This document shows positions 17,099 to 24,429 of a DNA stretch of 64,000 nt, piece by piece. Origin of the DNA: Microbacterium sp. C7(2022) (GTDB lineage: Bacteria; Actinomycetota; Actinomycetes; Actinomycetales; Microbacteriaceae); contig NZ_JAPEHV010000004.1 of assembly GCF_028823665.1 (NCBI RefSeq), positions 62,001 through 126,000 on the forward strand, read 5' to 3'. The notes beneath the pieces were generated by a model. That model saw only the letters and a list, made by a program, of their open reading frames with translations. It was not told where the DNA came from and did no database searches. Every line of letters starts with the position of its first letter. Position 1 is the first letter of the stretch. Position numbers and translations under genes: made by a program.

Positions 17099-18256
17099 TC
17101 AGTCGGGGGAGACGTCGGTGCTGCCGAGGGGTGCCGGCGGCGCGTGCTCATCGTCTGGTCCAGCGCGTCGCACCCAGGCACGGTGAGCGACGAACGGAAT
17201 CAGGGCGAGGAGCGCCCAGGCACCAGGACCCGCACCACTGGGTCCTGCGGAGGAAGCCGTCGACAGGCAGAGTCCTGGTATAGACGGCGAGTCTGCGGGC
17301 GCGAGAGCGCCGCGAGCAAGGGAGATGACGGATGCCACGGCCTGGCCGGCCGCGACCGTGAACTGCGCCGCGAGGGCGCCGTCTGCGGCCCATGAGAGCG
17401 GCGTTGCCGACGCGAAGCGCGCGAGCAGTGCGGCCTCGGCGAGTTCGGCGTCGGTCAACCTCGAGTCGGGCGCAGATGTGCTCGACGAGTCACCGGGCGC
17501 GGTGCCCGGTGACTCAGGGAGTGAAGGAGTCCCGGGAAGACCAGGAAGTGTGGGGAGCGTCGGCAGCACGCCGTCAGGCCCGGTGCTCGGGACCGACGGG
17601 CCGGTCGGAAGCACGCCATCGACCGTGGTCTCGACCGTTCCGACGGTGTCGACGAGTGTGCGGTCGACGGTCTGGGTCACGTCGGTGACGGCGCCCGGCA
17701 GTTCGGCCACGACATCGTCGAGTTCAGAGACGACCTTGTCGACACCCAGGTCGGTGACGATATCGCCGACGATCGGGACTTCTTTCACCGTCTCAACGAC
17801 CGGCTCGGTGACCTTCTCGACGACCTTGGCTACCGGCTTCGTCACGGTTTCGACGACCGCCACGACCGGCTTCGCGACCTTCTCGACAACACCCTTGTCG
17901 ACGACTTCTGCGACCGGCTCGGTGGCTTTCTGCACGACCTGCTTGACCGGTTCGGTGACTTTCTGAACGGGGGCCTTCACCGGCTCGGGGGCCTTCTCGA
18001 CAACCTCGTCGACCACGTCGGTGACCGTCGTGGTGACGCTCTTGACCGTCGTGGTGACGGTGGAGGTCGTCTTCTCGACGAGACCCGTGACGGCACCCAA
18101 AACGCTACGTTCGTCGTCGGATCCGTCGGCTGCACGCGCATCTGCGGAGCCGAGTCCGAGGGTGAGGGAGAGTCCCAACCAGGCGAATGCGACACCGGCG
18201 CCGATCACGGCGAGTCGGGGCAGAGTGCCCAGACGATGTGCAACTGCGGTGTCCAT
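17099..18256 (-). CDS. Secreted repeat protein with Val/Pro/Thr/Lys heptad-like repeats
   Basis: Function not recognised. The 385-residue protein starts at ATG 18256, preceded by GGGAGGTG; the frame runs up to 18343 but without a ribosome-binding site. It has a signal peptide with a long hydrophobic core ending near ADARA, then about 130 residues of VxxVTxPV/VVEKV repeats such as KVTEPVKQVV, a region of Asp/Thr helices, a Pro/Gly/Ser/Thr linker, and a C-terminal hydrophobic segment followed by a charged end. The layout suggests an exported rod-like or wall-spanning protein held by its C-terminal helix. It is next to the chaplin-like gene in the same direction, so both may belong to one surface layer. 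Confidence 0.72.
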   Translation of the reverse strand: MDTAVAHRLGTLPRLAVIGAGVAFAWLGLSLTLGLGSADARAADGSDDERSVLGAVTGLVEKTTSTVTTTVKSVTTTVTDVVDEVVEKAPEPVKAPVQKVTEPVKQVVQKATEPVAEVVDKGVVEKVAKPVVAVVETVTKPVAKVVEKVTEPVVETVKEVPIVGDIVTDLGVDKVVSELDDVVAELPGAVTDVTQTVDRTLVDTVGTVETTVDGVLPTGPSVPSTGPDGVLPTLPTLPGLPGTPSLPESPGTAPGDSSSTSAPDSRLTDAELAEAALLARFASATPLSWAADGALAAQFTVAAGQAVASVISLARGALAPADSPSIPGLCLSTASSAGPSGAGPGAWALLALIPFVAHRAWVRRAGPDDEHAPPAPLGSTDVSPD

Positions 18257-18414
18257 TTCACCTCCCACGACGAGTAACGCCACGTCCATCCGGATGGGTG
18301 AACGCTTGAGGGTGCCTGGAACACCCACGATACGCGCGTGCATGCAGTGTGTCTACGAACTCGTGCAAAAAAGTCGCGATCCGGGGGAATCCGTGGGCGT
18401 GCGGGCAGTCGAAG

Positions 18415-18612
18415 TTGTGCACAGTTGGCGCTAGCATCCACAACCTTCAACTGACACTTCAACCCACAGTTCCTCCACAAGCTGTGAAAACTACAATCCC
18501 TGATCAAATAGGCTTTTGGTTGGCAAGAATGGCGAATCCACCGAATCTATCCACAGTGGTTGTGCACAGGAAGATCGGCGTTTCGCGCAGGCTCTCCACA
18601 GAGTTATCCACA
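18415..18612 (+). promoter_or_regulatory. Cluster of DnaA-box-like sites upstream of dnaB
   Basis: A perfect DnaA box TTATCCACA lies at 18604-18612. One-mismatch copies are at 18547-18555 (CTATCCACA), 18560-18568 and 18415-18423 (both TTGTGCACA against TTGTCCACA), and weaker TCCACA copies occur near 18435, 18472 and 18592. A TAGGCT hexamer at 18509-18514 could be a dnaB -10 box. The rest of 18257-18720 shows no gene. It suggests DnaA control of dnaB or an ectopic DnaA-binding locus; dnaA and dnaN are not next to it, so it is not the usual oriC. Confidence 0.6.
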
Positions 18613-18720
18613 GGCTGTGTTGCAGGTGTCCGACCCCCTCCATAGCGTGGGGTGCGGCTCGCGCGAGGGCAACCTCGCGCCCGCGAAACCCGACGCCGGC
18701 CGATACGGAGGAACGCACCT

Positions 18721-21291
18721 ATGTCGATCGCCGACATCTCTGACGACCGTCTGGGTGGACCCCGCGAGTTCGAGCGCACGCCGCCGCACGATCTTCTCGC
18801 CGAGCAGAGCGCACTGGGCGGCATGTTGCTCTCGAAGGACGCCGTCGCCGATGTCATCGAGACGCTGCGCGGCACCGACTTCTACATCCCCAAGCACGAG
18901 CTGATTTTCGAGGCGATCCTCACGCTGTACTCGCACGGCGAGCCGACCGACGTCGTTGCGGTCACCGACGAGCTGATCAAGACGGGTGAGCTTCAGCGCG
19001 CCGGCGGGGCCGACTATCTGCACACGCTGACCTCGATTGTGCCGACGGCAGCCAACGCCGGGTACTACGCGTCGATCGTGTCGGAGCGCGCACTTCTTCG
19101 TCGATTGGTGGATGCCGGTACCCGCATCGTGCAGATCGGATACTCCGGTCAGGGCGAGGCGCTGGACCTCGTCAACAACGCGCAAGCCGAGATCTATTCG
19201 GTTACGGGTGCCGAGGCCGCGGAGGACTACGTTCCGCTGACGATCGCCGTCGATGCGGCGGTGGAAGAGATCGAGGCCGCGCGTGGGCGCGACGGCCAGA
19301 TGACCGGCATCCCGACCGGGTTCAGCGGCCTGGACCAGCTGACGAATGGTCTGCACCCGGGGCAGATGATCATCATCGCCGCTCGACCCGCGATGGGGAA
19401 GGCGCTCGCTCTCGACACCCCGCTGCCCACTCCGACCGGGTGGACCACCATGGGTGCCGTCCGAGTGGGTGACGAGCTTTACGATCTGAACGGACGGCCC
19501 ACGCGCGTGGTCGCGGCGACAGAGGTCATGCACGATCGACCCTGCTACGAGGTCGAGTTCTCGGACGGCTCGACGATCATCGCGGACGCCGAGCACCAGT
19601 GGCTGACCGAGTCGCGTTCTTCGCGGCGGGGCGCGGGCGACGCATCCATCGTCACAACAGAACAGATGCTGGCGACGTTGACCGTGGGGGCGGATGGCCG
19701 CGCGAACCACTCGGTCCCCAACGCTGCACCGCTGCGTGCACCCGAAGCCGACCTGCCGGTTGCGCCGTATGCGCTCGGCGCATGGCTGGGCGATGGGCAC
19801 AGCGACGGTGCGCGGATGACCAGCGAAACCGACGAGATCCCGTTGCGCGTCGCGCGCAGTGCGGGACTTCGGGTCGAGTCTCGTGGCGGCATGCTGTACT
19901 CGCTCCAGCTCCTCGAGCGCGAGGCCAACGTCCGCGCATGTGAGGTCTGCGGCGTTGAGTTCACTGCGCGGCACCCGCATGTGCGCACGTGCGGCCGCAC
20001 TTGCGGCCCCAAGAACAAGGGTGCGCATCCCGAGCGCCTGTCGTGTCCTGACTGCGGTGGTGCCTACTCCGGTGAGGCGCAGCAGTGTGCTGCTTGCTAC
20101 CGTGACCACGGTTCGTTCACGGCTCTGCTTCGCAAGGCGGGCGTGCTGGGCGACAAGCACGTCCCGGCGGCGTACCTGCGGGCGTCGGAATCGCAGCGTC
20201 GAGAGTTGTTGGCTGGCCTGCTTGATACTGATGGCACCGTCGTCAAGGGCGTCGGCTCGTGCCAGTTCGCCGTCACGAGCAAGAAGCTCGCCGATTCGGT
20301 GTACGAGTTGATCGTCAGCCTTGGCTACCGTTGCGGACGCGCAACCAGGCGGGTGAAGGGTCGCTCAGAAGAGTCTTCGGTCTGCTACATCTTGAATTTC
20401 TCGACGCCCGACGAAGTGTTCTTCCTCGAGCGCAAGCGGGCGCTCCACCAGCAAGAACGTCCGATGAACACCCTGCGTACGGGCAGGCGCTATGTGAAGG
20501 CGATCCGCCCCGTCGCGAGTGTGCCGGTGCGTTGCGTGCAGGTCGACAACGACGATCACCTCTATTTGGCTGGTGAGTCGATGATCCCGACGCACAACTC
20601 GACGCTCGCACTCGACTTCGCTCGTACGGCGGCGATCGGCAACAACATGCCGACGATCTTCTTCTCGCTCGAAATGGGGCGCAGTGAGATCGCGATGCGT
20701 CTGATGAGTGCCGAGGGCGCGATCCCGCTGCAGGCGATGCGTAAGGGCACGCTCGACTCGCGCGACTGGACGACGATCGCCTCGACGCGCGGGCGCATCA
20801 ACGACGCTCCCCTCTATATCGACGACTCGCCGAACATGACGCTGGTCGAGATTCGCGCGAAGTGCCGACGACTCAAGCAGCGCGTCGGCCTGAAGATGGT
20901 GGTGATCGACTACCTGCAGCTGATGACGAGCGGCAAGCGCGTCGAGTCCCGTCAGCAAGAGGTGTCGGAGTTCTCGCGCGCGCTCAAGCTGCTCGCGAAG
21001 GAGCTGGGTGTGCCGGTGGTTGCGCTGTCACAGCTGAACCGTGGTGCCGAGCAGCGGCAAGACAAGAAGCCCGCGTTGAGCGACCTGCGTGAGTCGGGCT
21101 CGATCGAGCAGGATGCCGACATGGTGGTGTTGCTACATCGTGAGGCCGCCTACGAGAAGGACAGCCCCCGCGCCGGCGAGGCCGACCTGATCGTCGCCAA
21201 GCACCGAAACGGCCCGACCGACACCATCACGGTCGCCTTCCAGGGCCACTTCTCCCGCTTCACCGACATGGCCCCCGGCGACTTCGGGTGA
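18721..21291 (+). CDS. dnaB: Replicative DNA helicase DnaB, split by an intein
   Basis: Hexameric 5'-3' helicase that opens the replication fork and binds primase. The start is ATG 18721, after GGAGG; the frame extends upstream to 18652. The N-terminal domain begins with PPHDLLAEQSALGGML. The RecA-like motor has Walker A ARPAMGK|ST, interrupted between Lys227 and Ser by the intein (19402-20598), then MVVIDYLQLM (Walker B) and LSQLNRGAEQR (sensor region). After splicing the helicase is about 457 residues, the normal length. The intein sits on the most conserved nucleotide-binding motif, so splicing is needed for activity. It follows the rpsF operon at a distance, as often seen in actinobacteria. 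Confidence 0.96.
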   Translation: MSIADISDDRLGGPREFERTPPHDLLAEQSALGGMLLSKDAVADVIETLRGTDFYIPKHELIFEAILTLYSHGEPTDVVAVTDELIKTGELQRAGGADYLHTLTSIVPTAANAGYYASIVSERALLRRLVDAGTRIVQIGYSGQGEALDLVNNAQAEIYSVTGAEAAEDYVPLTIAVDAAVEEIEAARGRDGQMTGIPTGFSGLDQLTNGLHPGQMIIIAARPAMGKALALDTPLPTPTGWTTMGAVRVGDELYDLNGRPTRVVAATEVMHDRPCYEVEFSDGSTIIADAEHQWLTESRSSRRGAGDASIVTTEQMLATLTVGADGRANHSVPNAAPLRAPEADLPVAPYALGAWLGDGHSDGARMTSETDEIPLRVARSAGLRVESRGGMLYSLQLLEREANVRACEVCGVEFTARHPHVRTCGRTCGPKNKGAHPERLSCPDCGGAYSGEAQQCAACYRDHGSFTALLRKAGVLGDKHVPAAYLRASESQRRELLAGLLDTDGTVVKGVGSCQFAVTSKKLADSVYELIVSLGYRCGRATRRVKGRSEESSVCYILNFSTPDEVFFLERKRALHQQERPMNTLRTGRRYVKAIRPVASVPVRCVQVDNDDHLYLAGESMIPTHNSTLALDFARTAAIGNNMPTIFFSLEMGRSEIAMRLMSAEGAIPLQAMRKGTLDSRDWTTIASTRGRINDAPLYIDDSPNMTLVEIRAKCRRLKQRVGLKMVVIDYLQLMTSGKRVESRQQEVSEFSRALKLLAKELGVPVVALSQLNRGAEQRQDKKPALSDLRESGSIEQDADMVVLLHREAAYEKDSPRAGEADLIVAKHRNGPTDTITVAFQGHFSRFTDMAPGDFG
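19402..20598 (+). mobile_element. DnaB intein, class 3 type, with LAGLIDADG homing endonuclease and two Cys4 clusters
   Basis: In-frame 399-residue insertion. It begins with Ala (ALALDTPLP), not Cys or Ser, and ends in His398-Asn399 before the C-extein Ser. The class 3 triad is present: Trp67 in EHQWL (block B), Cys378 in VRCVQVD (block F) and Thr397 in IPTHN (block G). This predicts splicing through the block F Cys, as shown for a mycobacteriophage DnaB intein. LAGLIDADG motifs are LGAWLGDGH (about 125-133) and LLAGLLDTDG (269-278). Between them are C180-x2-C183/C197-x3-C201 and C215-x2-C218/C229-x2-C232, two likely zinc clusters. Confidence 0.92.
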
Positions 21292-21692
21292 TGTCGGATC
21301 CCGACGATCCTTGCGTAAACCGCGATACCGACCGGGCGATTTCGTTCTACGTTTACGGGGCGGATGCCGGTGAGATCATCTCCCAGAGAGACGTCGAACG
21401 AGATCGCCTCGAGAGACTTCATGAGACGTTCAAGCTCCGGCGGCGGGTCGACCGGGGCGTACTCGCGAAGAGTTTCCTCGTCAAACATGAGGCCCTTCCG
21501 GAGGGCAAGCCAGCGCTTGAAGTCCTTGGGAGTTGAACTTCCCTTGGTTGTTCGTTCGAGTTCGTGCTCACGTCGGAGCTGTTCCCAGGACGGGTCCGCA
21601 GGTTCAGCCTCTTCCACGGTCGCGAACGGACGCTCGGCGAGTTCGCTGATCCGTGCGTGACTGAAATGCGTGTCCGAGGTGACGAAGTCCAC
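21150..21692 (-). pseudogene. Remnant starting like a calcineurin-type phosphoesterase
   Basis: From GTG 21692 the frame reads VDFVTSDTHFSHARISELAERPF, the beginning of metallophosphoesterases with the metal-binding D-x-H motif (SDTHFSH), but the later metal motifs (GDV, GNH, GHTH) are absent. After about 25 residues it passes into an unrelated helical, charged segment of about 90 residues (KDFKRWLALRKGL...) and then runs antisense into the dnaB 3' end, where the frame is probably not real. A deletion joining two gene pieces is the likeliest origin. It follows the carboxymuconolactone decarboxylase-like gene in the same direction. Confidence 0.4.
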
Positions 21693-21757
21693 CTGGTCGA
21701 AGTCAAACCACGGATCATCCGTGAAGAGAATAGGAGCGTCCGCCCCGTCACGCCGAG

Positions 21758-22120
21758 TCAGTCTGCGACAGGCTCTGAGGCCGCGAGGAACTGCGACAGC
21801 GCGAGTTGCGCTTCGCCGCCGTAGACGATCGAAGGGCCTCCGCCCATCAGGATCGCGACGCCGATGGTCTCGTTGACCTGCGTGGGAGTCGCGCCCGCTT
21901 TGAGGGCGTCCTTGACGTGGCAGGCTATGCAGCCTTCGCAACGGATTGCGATGGCGATCGCGAGCGACATGAGCTCCTTGGTCGCGGCGGAAAGGGCACC
22001 CTCCTCGAGGGCCTTCTTGTGCAGGGTTGCGAACCCGTTGATCGTGCCGGGAATCTCGGCGGACAGGCCCGCCAAGCCCTTCATCACGTTGGCTTCGATC
22101 TCGACGAAGTTCTTCGACAT
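21758..22120 (-). CDS. Carboxymuconolactone decarboxylase / AhpD-family protein
   Basis: Small all-helical protein of 120 residues. The AhpD-type redox motif CEGCIACH, with the Cys-x2-Cys pair and a His after it, is intact, followed by KDALKAGAT and the ETIGVAILMGGGPS helix. Such proteins act as thiol peroxidase partners or related reductases; a ring-decarboxylating role is less likely with a CxxC. Start ATG 22120 has GGAGGAAGGAAG upstream; a longer frame to 22219 lacks this. The promoter and palindrome upstream suggest regulation by a GntR-type repressor. Confidence 0.88.
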   Translation of the reverse strand: MSKNFVEIEANVMKGLAGLSAEIPGTINGFATLHKKALEEGALSAATKELMSLAIAIAIRCEGCIACHVKDALKAGATPTQVNETIGVAILMGGGPSIVYGGEAQLALSQFLAASEPVAD

Positions 22121-22194
22121 GGCTCTTCCTTCCTCCGAGGCGCCGGGTCGGCGCCGATCGGCCCCCGAAGCGGGTGACTCCGGGGCCTGATCAC

Positions 22195-22223
22195 AGAATA
22201 GCTTCTGTGGTCTGACCACACAA
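22195..22223 (-). promoter_or_regulatory. Promoter with built-in palindromic operator for the AhpD-family gene
   Basis: Read on the minus strand: -35 TTGTGT (22223-22218), 17-bp spacer, -10 TATTCT (22200-22195). The spacer overlaps a perfect palindrome TGTGGTCTGACCACA (22206-22220). TGGTNNGACCA-like centres are the operator type of FadR/LldR/PdhR-like GntR regulators. A repressor bound there would cover both promoter elements. No such regulator gene is in this window. Confidence 0.6.
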
Positions 22224-22247
22224 GGATCAGGGACATGTAGCGGCCTG

Positions 22248-22303
22248 GCCCCGCCTGGTGGGCCCCGGGTCGGCCCGGGGCTCGGAGCGACGAGCCGCGG
22301 GGC
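22248..22303. other. Possible three-way folded segment
   Basis: GCCCCGC (22248-22254) and GCGGGGC (22297-22303) enclose two hairpins: GCCCCGGG-TCGG-CCCGGGGC (22262-22281) and GCTCG-GAGCGA-CGAGC (22280-22295, sharing two bases). It could be a terminator for minus-strand transcription from the right or chance structure in very GC-rich DNA. From 22304 to 22472 nothing convincing is seen. Confidence 0.3.
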
Positions 22304-22472
22304 GCGATCACAGATACGGAGCGAAGTTCGACAGCACCACGGCGTACTCTTGATTAGCGCGGTCTGAAACGTCTCCCATCGAGGATTCTGGGTCAGGGCC
22401 TTCGTTCCTCAGGCATCGCGCTTTCCCGCCGTCATCCGCCACCGCAGACGGGCACGAAGGTCGCCCGCACCC

Positions 22473-22650
22473 TCATCCCCTCGTCGGAGGGGCGGTATCG
22501 AGAAGCCGAAGGACACGCTCCACGAGCCGGTCGCCGCCGTGTTCACTCGCTGACCTCGCCACGACGGACCAGAGGATGCGGGCGTAGTCGAGTGCCGCCT
22601 CCTCGCCGAACTGCCGCAGATCGACGGCGAACCAATCCGCGCCGGCGGAT
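22473..22650 (-). pseudogene. 3' fragment of an unknown gene
   Basis: The last 60 residues of a minus-strand frame (GADWFAVDLRQFGEEAALDYARIL... to the stop) look like genuine protein with an amphipathic helix pattern. Upstream of about 22650 the same frame turns into an Arg/Ser-rich mirror of the opposite strand, so the 5' part of the gene is missing. No family recognised. Confidence 0.35.
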
Positions 22651-22659
22651 TCGACCGAG

Positions 22660-22810
22660 CGATGTCCTCGATGCTCTGGGATTGCTAGGTGACCGCGACG
22701 CCGCGGGCGCGATCTTGATCGCGCACTCGGTCGCGGAGATATCGCCGAGGTTGACCGGTGACGAGTTTTTGACGCGGGTTCACGAGACGTGGAAAGCGGC
22801 GCAGGTGTAG
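22660..22810 (+). pseudogene. 3' fragment of a second unknown gene, head to head with the first
   Basis: From about 22660 the plus strand reads DVLDALGLLGDRDAAGAIL... to KAAQV and stop, a plausible protein end; the upstream part of the frame is Arg/Pro-rich noise. Together with the minus-strand fragment it marks a junction near 22655 where two genes lost their 5' parts. No family recognised. Confidence 0.33.
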
Positions 22811-22836
22811 ACAAGTCCTAGCCCTCGCGCCGGAAT

Positions 22837-22886
22837 CCGCAAAGTATCGCGCCGCGAACGTCGACGAGTTGCCGCAAAGTAGCGCG
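22837..22886 (+). repeat. Pair of 15-bp direct repeats, 35 bp apart
   Basis: CCGCAAAGTATCGCG (22837-22851) and CCGCAAAGTAGCGCG (22872-22886) differ by one base, with starts 35 bp apart. Paired short repeats at this spacing resemble the subterminal repeats of IS21-type element ends, but no transposase is present. The following 160 bp up to 23048 show no gene. Confidence 0.45.
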
Positions 22887-23048
22887 GATTGCGAGCCGCG
22901 CGCGCAAACCAGATCGGGATCCGACAGTGATTGTAGGTTCCACGCCTACTTCGCGGTTTCTACGGACAGATGACGGCTACTCGGCGGTTCCGCCACATTC
23001 CGTGGACGGCCGCGACCCCACTCCCGGCGCGGTGTCCCTGGGCCGGCG

Positions 23049-23054
23049 TACACT
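23049..23054 (+). promoter_or_regulatory. -10 box of the toxin-antitoxin operon, leaderless
   Basis: TACACT is followed by six bases and ATG 23061, so the transcript probably begins at the start codon. No ribosome-binding site is present. Confidence 0.5.
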
Positions 23055-23060
23055 CATGCC

Positions 23061-23309
23061 ATGACGCCAAAGCTCGCTGAGTATATTGCCGCAGGCAAGC
23101 AGCTCACCGTCGATGAACGGCTCGAGGTCGCCCACGAGCTATTGATGAGTGTGCATGGCGCCGGGTGTGATGACGCGTCTACCGAAGATGAGTGGGTCGC
23201 GGAGGTCCAGCGACGCGCGAGCGACATCCTCTCGGGCGATGTCGCGGGGGTTGATGGTCCGGCGAGCCACGCGCGCATCCGGGCCGAACTTGCCGCACGT
23301 CGTCGGTGA
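23061..23309 (+). CDS. Antitoxin of a ParE/RelE-type module (addiction module component family)
   Basis: Small 82-residue protein. The pattern LAEYIAAGKQLTVDERLEVAHELLMSV in the first half, then an acidic middle and a basic end, fits the putative addiction module component family (PF09720/TIGR02574), whose members neutralise a ParE/RelE toxin encoded next to them. Its stop overlaps the GTG of the toxin gene as GTGA, the usual antitoxin-first coupling. Autoregulation by the complex is typical for such modules; no clear operator was identified around the -10 box. Confidence 0.78.
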   Translation: MTPKLAEYIAAGKQLTVDERLEVAHELLMSVHGAGCDDASTEDEWVAEVQRRASDILSGDVAGVDGPASHARIRAELAARRR

Positions 23310-23626
23310 CGCGCACGTGGCGGGAGCATCCCGCGGCCGTTGAAGAACTGCGTGCTTCAGCCCTGTGGTACGACGATCGACGGGCGGGCCTCGGTGACGA
23401 CTTCATGGATGCCGTCGGAGCCGCGATCGCCAGCATCCTCGATCCGACCATCACCTGGGGTCGATACCTCGGGCGCGAGAGCTCGCCGCAGTACTACTCC
23501 CGTAGCGTGCCGGGGTTCCCATACGACATCGTCTACCTCCAGATCGACGGCGGGATCTTCATCTTGGCGTACGCGCAGGAGCGGATGCGTCCCGGCTACT
23601 GGAGCGACCGGCTCAAGGACATCTGA
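23306..23626 (+). CDS. ParE/RelE-family toxin
   Basis: 106-residue toxin of the RelE/ParE fold. WREHPAAVEELRASALWYDDRRAGLGDDFMDAV is the N-terminal helical hairpin typical of plasmid-stabilisation ParE-like proteins; SVPGFPYDIVYLQIDGGIFILAYAQERMRPGYW gives the C-terminal strands and the conserved basic end. ParE-like members inhibit gyrase and RelE-like members cut mRNA; the AHERMRPGYW-type ending is shared, so the target is not decided. It lies in a mosaic region between paired repeats. Confidence 0.82.
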   Translation: MTRTWREHPAAVEELRASALWYDDRRAGLGDDFMDAVGAAIASILDPTITWGRYLGRESSPQYYSRSVPGFPYDIVYLQIDGGIFILAYAQERMRPGYWSDRLKDI

Positions 23627-23710
23627 CACCTCATGAGAGTCGCCTGAGTCATCCCGGCCCGACCGTCTGCGCGGGCGCCACTCGGTCGAGTCTGTGTAGG
23701 AATCCGCCAC

Positions 23711-23761
23711 TTGCCGTGGAATCCCGTCCGCGAGATCGATGTCATTTGCCGTGGAATCCCG
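23711..23761 (+). repeat. Two perfect 16-bp direct repeats, 35 bp apart
   Basis: TTGCCGTGGAATCCCG occurs at 23711-23726 and 23746-23761. The 35-bp period is the same as that of the pair at 22837 and 22872, and the reverse complement (ATTCCACGGCAAA) is loosely like the other pair (AATCCGCAAAG). The two pairs bracket the toxin-antitoxin genes. Confidence 0.55.
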
Positions 23762-23830
23762 GCAGTCTCCACCATCTCGAGCGGGAACCTACAGTGATGT
23801 TGTAGGCACTCTCCTCGGCGAGGCAGCGGC

Positions 23831-23836
23831 GATAAT
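23831..23836 (+). promoter_or_regulatory. -10 box of a leaderless promoter
   Basis: GATAAT, six bases, then ATG 23843. Same geometry as at 5882 and 23049. Confidence 0.5.
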
Positions 23837-23842
23837 GGGGCA

Positions 23843-24112
23843 ATGACTTCTTCCGTGGAACGCCAATCGAACCCGACCGCATGGGTCGCCTTCTGGCTCG
23901 CACTGGGCGGCCTTGTGCTGATGCCCATCCCGGTGTTCATCGGACTGATCCTCGGCGGAGGCCTCTCCATCGTCGCCGCGGTGTTTGCGGTGATTGGCCT
24001 TCTCAAGGGACTCGCGCGCGGAGGCACGGGCATCGCTCCGGTCGTTTTCGCCGCGATATTCATCGCACTCACGTGGGGTGGCATCTCGCTCGGCGGCGGC
24101 ATCATTTGGTAA
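23843..24112 (+). CDS. Small hydrophobic membrane protein, 89 residues
   Basis: Function not recognised. After 12 polar residues come three closely packed hydrophobic stretches (WVAFWLALGGLVLMPIPVFIG, SIVAAVFAVIGLL and the Ala/Ile/Gly-rich end), so the protein is probably integral with two or three helices. Small Gly/Ala-rich proteins of this type (DUF4190-like) are common in actinobacteria. The -10 box six bases before the ATG supports the start. From here to 24199 no further coding signal is seen. Confidence 0.65.
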   Translation: MTSSVERQSNPTAWVAFWLALGGLVLMPIPVFIGLILGGGLSIVAAVFAVIGLLKGLARGGTGIAPVVFAAIFIALTWGGISLGGGIIW

Positions 24113-24199
24113 CTGCCGCTGCGACGTCGGGGTCTTCCTGCTCGTCGTCGAGCGAGGGTCGATGCGCGGACCGGGCCGCGCCGTGCGAGCTTGACGGCA

Positions 24200-24360
24200 T
24201 CGCCGCTCGTGTTCGACGTAGAGTAGCTCGCGGCTCCAGGCCTCGACGACGGTGAACGAGATGGGCGCGTACTCATGGGGGTCGACACCGACGTGAAACT
24301 GGCGCCCGTTGGGTCCGCGGTCGTGGGTGTGACGGCGCAGTAGCCGGATCCAGTCATTAC
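24200..24360 (-). pseudogene. Fragment of an unknown protein
   Basis: A stretch of about 54 codons in the minus direction (NDWIRLLRRHTHDRGPNGR..., VEAWSRELLYVEHERR) has the composition of a real protein, while the frame on both sides is noise. No start or family can be assigned. It may be what is left of a gene removed by rearrangement. 24361-24429 holds nothing recognisable. Confidence 0.3.
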
Positions 24361-24429
24361 AGTTCGATTCGCCCGAGCGCAACGTCCCCCAGGTGCAGCA
24401 AGTGCAACCCAAGTGGGACCCGAGGCGCG

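Noticed and set aside
18257..18720. Chromosomal replication origin
   Set aside because: DnaA boxes are present but dnaA, dnaN and an AT-rich unwinding stretch are not; the region precedes dnaB.
23789..24412. 207-codon minus-strand open frame
   Set aside because: It covers the small membrane protein gene in antisense; only about 54 codons (24200-24360) look protein-like, so only this part is listed as a fragment.
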